Below, one piece after another: positions 14,634 through 17,429 of a DNA stretch of 17,429 bases (positions are counted from its first letter, which is position 1; each line of letters begins with the position of its first letter). A program made the position numbers and the translations under genes. Origin of the DNA: Frigididesulfovibrio sp031553235 (lineage in GTDB: Bacteria; Desulfobacterota; Desulfovibrionia; Desulfovibrionales; Desulfovibrionaceae); assembly GCA_031553235.1 (NCBI GenBank), contig JAVBLS010000079.1, positions 1 to 17,429 of the forward strand. Reading direction: 5' to 3'. The notes beneath the pieces are model-generated. The model had not been told where the DNA came from and searched no databases. It saw only the letters and a list, made by a program, of their open reading frames with translations.

Positions 14634-14918
14634 AGCGGACGCCCGCTTGCGGGTTCGTTCGAAAGTCCGTCGGCAGTGTGGTTTCATAGACTGCTTCAAT
14701 TGGAAAGCCTTGGCCGAACCCAAAATACTTGGACTGCCCGCGGATTTCGTACAAGAGCAACGGACATCTGCTGCGAAAGCCCGCACTACACCAAAATAGT
14801 CCAGACCGCCTCGAACCTGTGCTTCAGCGTAGAACCCCCTTTACCTGGAAGCCTCCTTAAGCGTTCACGACAGGCTCTACCTGCTGCGATAAATGTCGGA
14901 ACGTTTCGACTGAGCGCT
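14634..14918. other. 285-base gap between the convergent pump operon and beta-lactamase
   Basis: No coding frame with family resemblance was found. The region has a weak hairpin (14636-14669) and a 16-base near-palindrome GTCGGAACGTTTCGAC (14895-14910) close to the beta-lactamase stop. No T-tract terminator is seen for either operon, which is unusual for convergent genes. Confidence 0.5.
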
Positions 14919-15719
14919 TCAGATGACGCCCAGCGCTTTCAGGCAGGCCTTGCCCAGGCCGATGCGCCGGGCGGTGTCGGCTTCTTGGCCGAGATCCACA
15001 TTCAGGGCAAAGGCGTAGATCCGGCCGCCCTTCTCTACCCAGCCGACCCACCAGCCTACGCACGGGGAAACGCTCATGGCCGAGCCGGTCTTGGCGAACA
15101 GGCACCACTCGGGGGTTTGTTCCACGAGCAGGATCTCCCGTACTGCCGCCTGGTACGTTGCCGGCGCCGGCAGCCCTTTTCCGGCCAGACTGACCAGAAA
15201 GCGAGCCTGTTCGACGGCGGAAATCCGCAAAGGACCATCCAGCCAGAAGCGGTCCGCCACCGTGCCGACTTCGGCGTTGCCGTAGTTCAGGCGAATCAGG
15301 CCGGCGCGCATCCGCTCCAGGCCGATACGCCTGGCAAGCTCCTGATATACCGGCACGTTGGATATTTTGATCGCCTCGCGCAGGCTCATGTCATGTTCCC
15401 AGGCCTTAACTGGCTGCGGTTTGCCGCCGTATGGCAGAATTACATCAACACCGGAAACGGCGCCGCAGGACAATCCAATCAAGGTATTGGCAATCTTGAA
15501 GGTCGAAGCAGGAACAAAGCGGGTTTCGGCCCGTTCCCGGTCGTGGCCGGTCAAGGTGTCGGCGGCCGGGTCATAGAGCACAAAGGTTCCGGCGACCCCG
15601 GCGGCGGCAAAGGTGGCCGCGACCTCGGGGCTTTCATGCCAATCGGCGGCCTGGGCACAGGCGGCCAGGGCCTGGGCGCAGAGTGTAATACTCAGAAAAA
15701 GCACGGAGAACAGGCGCAT
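14919..15719 (-). CDS. Class D (OXA-type) beta-lactamase
   Basis: A 266-residue serine beta-lactamase. All class D motifs are present: Ser72-Thr-Phe-Lys75 (active-site serine and the lysine that is carbamylated), Ser120-Asn-Val122, Tyr146-Gly-Asn148, Trp159 in the omega loop (FWLDGPLRIS) and Lys210-Thr-Gly212. It opens the beta-lactam ring in the periplasm. The N-terminus is a secretion signal; it could be cut after AQA at 22-24, or processed as a lipoprotein at LAAC (Cys21). The spectrum cannot be read from the sequence. The ATG at 15719 has TAAGGAG 6 bases upstream, so the in-frame ATG at 15749 was rejected. It diverges from the Nramp gene. Confidence 0.93.
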   Translation of the reverse strand: MRLFSVLFLSITLCAQALAACAQAADWHESPEVAATFAAAGVAGTFVLYDPAADTLTGHDRERAETRFVPASTFKIANTLIGLSCGAVSGVDVILPYGGKPQPVKAWEHDMSLREAIKISNVPVYQELARRIGLERMRAGLIRLNYGNAEVGTVADRFWLDGPLRISAVEQARFLVSLAGKGLPAPATYQAAVREILLVEQTPEWCLFAKTGSAMSVSPCVGWWVGWVEKGGRIYAFALNVDLGQEADTARRIGLGKACLKALGVI

Positions 15720-15753
15720 ACGCGGCTCCTTAAGCAGAAAAATACTCAAGTGG

Positions 15754-15765
15754 GTCGATATATCG
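15754..15765 (+). promoter_or_regulatory. Near-palindromic box GTCGATATATCG, copy 1
   Basis: It contains the 10-base palindrome CGATATATCG and lies 35 bases upstream of the beta-lactamase start. An inverted copy with 11 of 12 identical bases is found at 15821-15832. Both sit in the divergent intergenic region, so a shared operator is plausible; this is inference. Confidence 0.4.
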
Positions 15766-15820
15766 GAAGCATATCCCGGCCGTCTTCCCTACATCATTGT
15801 GATAAAAAATAAAAGTCCCT

Positions 15821-15832
15821 CGAAATATCGAC
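15821..15832 (-). promoter_or_regulatory. Near-palindromic box GTCGATATTTCG, copy 2 (inverted)
   Basis: On the minus strand it reads GTCGATATTTCG, differing from copy 1 at one base. The two boxes face each other across an AT-rich stretch (15797-15816) that is the best place for promoters of either gene, although no clear -35/-10 pair could be assigned. Confidence 0.4.
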
Positions 15833-15961
15833 GCCCCAAGGCTGCGGGCTCTCATTACCCGGGGCCTGCACCGCAATCTGCTTGAACGGCATCCACCAAG
15901 GATGCTATTCCCGTTGCGAACGGCCGGACATCCGGCGCAACCCCAGCCCGGAGACGACCCC

Positions 15962-17218
15962 ATGCGCATTCGGCGCAAAGCAGCCAAAAAAGACCGCCCA
16001 AACATCGGCGGACGGGAAATACTCAAATATATCGGCCCCGGTCTGCTGGTGACCGTGGGCTTCATCGATCCCGGCAACTGGGCGGCCAATCTGGCCGCCG
16101 GGGCCGACTACGGCTACACGCTGCTCTGGATGGTCAGCCTGGCCACGATCATGCTCATTGTCCTGCAGCACAATGCCGCCCACCTGGGCATCGTGACCGG
16201 CGAATGCCTGGCCGAGGGCATCACCCGCTTTTTGCCGCGTCGGGTCGCCCTGCCGGTGTTGCTGTCGGCCTTTGCGGCCTCGATCATGACCAGCATGGCC
16301 GAACTGATGGGCGGGGCCATTGCCCTGCGCATGCTCTTCGGGCTGCCCATCCCCCTGGGTGCCGCCCTGACGACCCTTTTCGTCGGCATCATGCTGCTGA
16401 CCAACTCTTACCGCAAAATCGAGCGTTGGGTCATCGGCTTTGTCTCGCTCATCGGCATATCCTTTCTCTATGAGCTTTCCCTGGTTCACGGACAGTGGCC
16501 CGCAGCCGCGGCAGGCTGGGTGATGCCGGCCTTTCCCCAGGGCTCCATGCCGGTGATCATGAGTGTCCTCGGCGCCGTGGTCATGCCGCACAACCTGTTT
16601 CTGCATTCGGAGATCATCCAGAGCCGGCAGTGGCACCTCCAGGACGAAGCCGTGATCAAACGGCAATTGGACTACGAATTTCTGGACACCCTGTTCTCCA
16701 TGCTCGTAGGCTGGGCCATCAACAGCGCCATGATCATTCTGGCCGCGGCGGCCTTCTGGAGCGTGGGCACGTCCGTAACCGAACTGGAACAGGCCCGGGA
16801 ATTGTTGCGTCCCCTTCTGGGAGTGCACGCTTCAAACATTTTTGCCTTGGCTTTGCTCATGGCCGGCATCGCTTCTTCGGTCACCTCCGGCATGGCTGGG
16901 GGTATCATGGTCGCCGGCATGGTCGGTAAGTCCTACGACATCCGCGACCGCCACAGCAAAATCGGAGCCGTGGTCTCGCTGGGGCTCGGTCTGGCGGTCA
17001 TCCTGCTGGTGGGCGATCCCTTTCGCGGTCTGCTGATCTCGCAAATGCTTCTTTCGGTGCAGTTGCCGATCACCATGTTCACACAAATTTACCTGACCTC
17101 TTCACCTCGGGTCATGGGCAAATATGCCAACAGCCCCACCCTGAAGGCAAGCCTTGTACTCTTGGCGGTCGTGGTCGGCATGTTGAACGTCATGCTGCTC
17201 TGTGAGGCCCTGGGGTGA
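15962..17218 (+). CDS. Nramp-family divalent metal (Mn/Fe) transporter
   Basis: A 418-residue inner-membrane protein with about eleven hydrophobic segments. It has the two metal-site motifs of the family: Asp36-Pro-Gly-Asn39 in TM1 and Ala205-x-x-Met208-Pro-His-Asn in TM6. The Met in TM6 points to transition metals (Mn, Fe) rather than magnesium, and import is proton-coupled in characterised relatives. The ATG at 15962 (MRIRRKAAKK) has CGGAGA 8 bases upstream; an in-frame ATG at 15902 lies inside a small hairpin GCATCC/GGATGC (15889-15905) without a usable ribosome binding site. No Fur or MntR box was recognised upstream. It is divergent from the beta-lactamase. Confidence 0.92.
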   Translation: MRIRRKAAKKDRPNIGGREILKYIGPGLLVTVGFIDPGNWAANLAAGADYGYTLLWMVSLATIMLIVLQHNAAHLGIVTGECLAEGITRFLPRRVALPVLLSAFAASIMTSMAELMGGAIALRMLFGLPIPLGAALTTLFVGIMLLTNSYRKIERWVIGFVSLIGISFLYELSLVHGQWPAAAAGWVMPAFPQGSMPVIMSVLGAVVMPHNLFLHSEIIQSRQWHLQDEAVIKRQLDYEFLDTLFSMLVGWAINSAMIILAAAAFWSVGTSVTELEQARELLRPLLGVHASNIFALALLMAGIASSVTSGMAGGIMVAGMVGKSYDIRDRHSKIGAVVSLGLGLAVILLVGDPFRGLLISQMLLSVQLPITMFTQIYLTSSPRVMGKYANSPTLKASLVLLAVVVGMLNVMLLCEALG

Positions 17219-17275
17219 AGCTGCGGTATCTCAAGGAACATGCTGAAAGTTTTTTACTGATATCCGCATTAATAA

Positions 17276-17429
17276 TTAAATATATTCCACTCTCTTGAAG
17301 CACCCGGCGATTACCTGCTTTCGCGAGCGGAGAGTCCGAATTGCCCTTTTCAGTTCGCGTTTCAGGTGGGCCAGGTCCGTACAGCAGATATTTTTCAAGC
17401 ATACGCATTTCAAATACTGCCAGACACCC
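17276..17429 (-). CDS. IS630-type transposase, C-terminal fragment (runs off the right edge)
   Basis: Reading the minus strand from 17428 gives about 50 codons ending at a TAA (17278-17276). The peptide includes GVWQYLKCVCLKNICC, then DLAHLKRELKRAIRTLRSR, then VIAGCFKRVEYI. The W-x-x-LK..., N-x-CC, DL-x-x-L, EL-x-x-A, LR-x-R and final CF pattern is that of the end of IS630-family DDE transposases, as recalled. The catalytic residues and the start lie beyond the window, so it cannot be said whether the gene is intact. The other two minus frames do not give this pattern. Confidence 0.68.
   Translation of the reverse strand, partial: GVWQYLKCVCLKNICCTDLAHLKRELKRAIRTLRSRKQVIAGCFKRVEYI

Noticed and set aside
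13626..14786. Minus-strand frame (386 codons) opposite the DUF1656 and HlyD genes
   Set aside because: It spans two well-supported genes in antisense and has no ribosome binding site or known motif.
14676..15812. Plus-strand frame (378 codons) opposite the beta-lactamase
   Set aside because: All beta-lactamase motifs lie on the other strand; the plus frame has no domain and no plausible start signal.
15770..15961. Possible manganese (yybP-ykoY) riboswitch before the Nramp gene
   Set aside because: I looked for the conserved loop sequences and did not see them; only a 6-bp hairpin (15889-15905) is present.
17190..17408. Minus-strand frame of 72 codons overlapping the end of the Nramp gene
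   Set aside because: A different minus frame of the same region gives the transposase C-terminus; this one has no family likeness and runs into the Nramp gene.
1..17429. CRISPR array, tRNA or rRNA genes, phage genes or a toxin-antitoxin pair
   Set aside because: No regularly spaced direct repeats, cloverleaf sequences, rRNA segments or matching small gene pairs were found on either strand.

Overview
The window is GC-rich, densely coded bacterial chromosome. No single marker fixes the species. The combination of a periplasm/outer-membrane gene set, an arylsulfotransferase-like protein, a CgeB-type glycosyltransferase, an MscL with a C-terminal CxxC pair and the rlmE-yebC-ruvC-HD gene order suggests a Gram-negative sulfate-reducer-like organism of the Desulfovibrionales. 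That assignment is inference from recalled family resemblance, not from a search.

Layout. Both edges are insertion-sequence pieces that run off the window: the start of an IS3-type OrfA (1-207, minus) with its terminal repeat, and the last 50 codons of an IS630-type transposase (17276-17429, minus). Inside them, from left to right: a PagL-like outer-membrane barrel gene whose catalytic triad looks lost (537-1058); a DHH phosphoesterase (1302-2213) with a good promoter; a convergent minus-strand operon of rlmE, yebC, ruvC and an HD-domain nucleotidase (4929 down to 2294); a divergent CgeB/DUF3880-type glycosyltransferase (4989-6146); a 374-base gap with two strong inverted repeats; a leaderless arylsulfotransferase-family beta-propeller (6521-7972) closed by a 20-bp perfect hairpin; mscL; the ribosomal pair rplM-rpsI with a textbook terminator; and a tightly overlapping four-gene efflux operon (outer-membrane lipoprotein, FUSC-type inner-membrane protein, DUF1656, HlyD-type adaptor; 9765-14633). 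Last come a class D (OXA-type) beta-lactamase (minus) and an Nramp metal transporter (plus), transcribed divergently from an intergenic region with a pair of related near-palindromes.

How the genes relate. The rlmE-yebC-ruvC-HD block and rplM-rpsI are housekeeping (rRNA methylation, recombination, nucleotide turnover, translation). The efflux operon has all parts of an AaeAB/fusaric-acid-type tripartite pump, so it should export small aromatic or other amphipathic compounds across both membranes, but no regulator lies beside it. The arylsulfotransferase-like gene, the beta-lactamase and the pump look like accessory functions for handling aromatic compounds or toxins.

I found no CRISPR array, tRNA, rRNA, prophage or convincing new defence system. 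The most interesting points are the triad-less PagL homologue, the cytoplasmic arylsulfotransferase relative with its inverted-repeat leader, and the shared palindromes between the beta-lactamase and the metal transporter.
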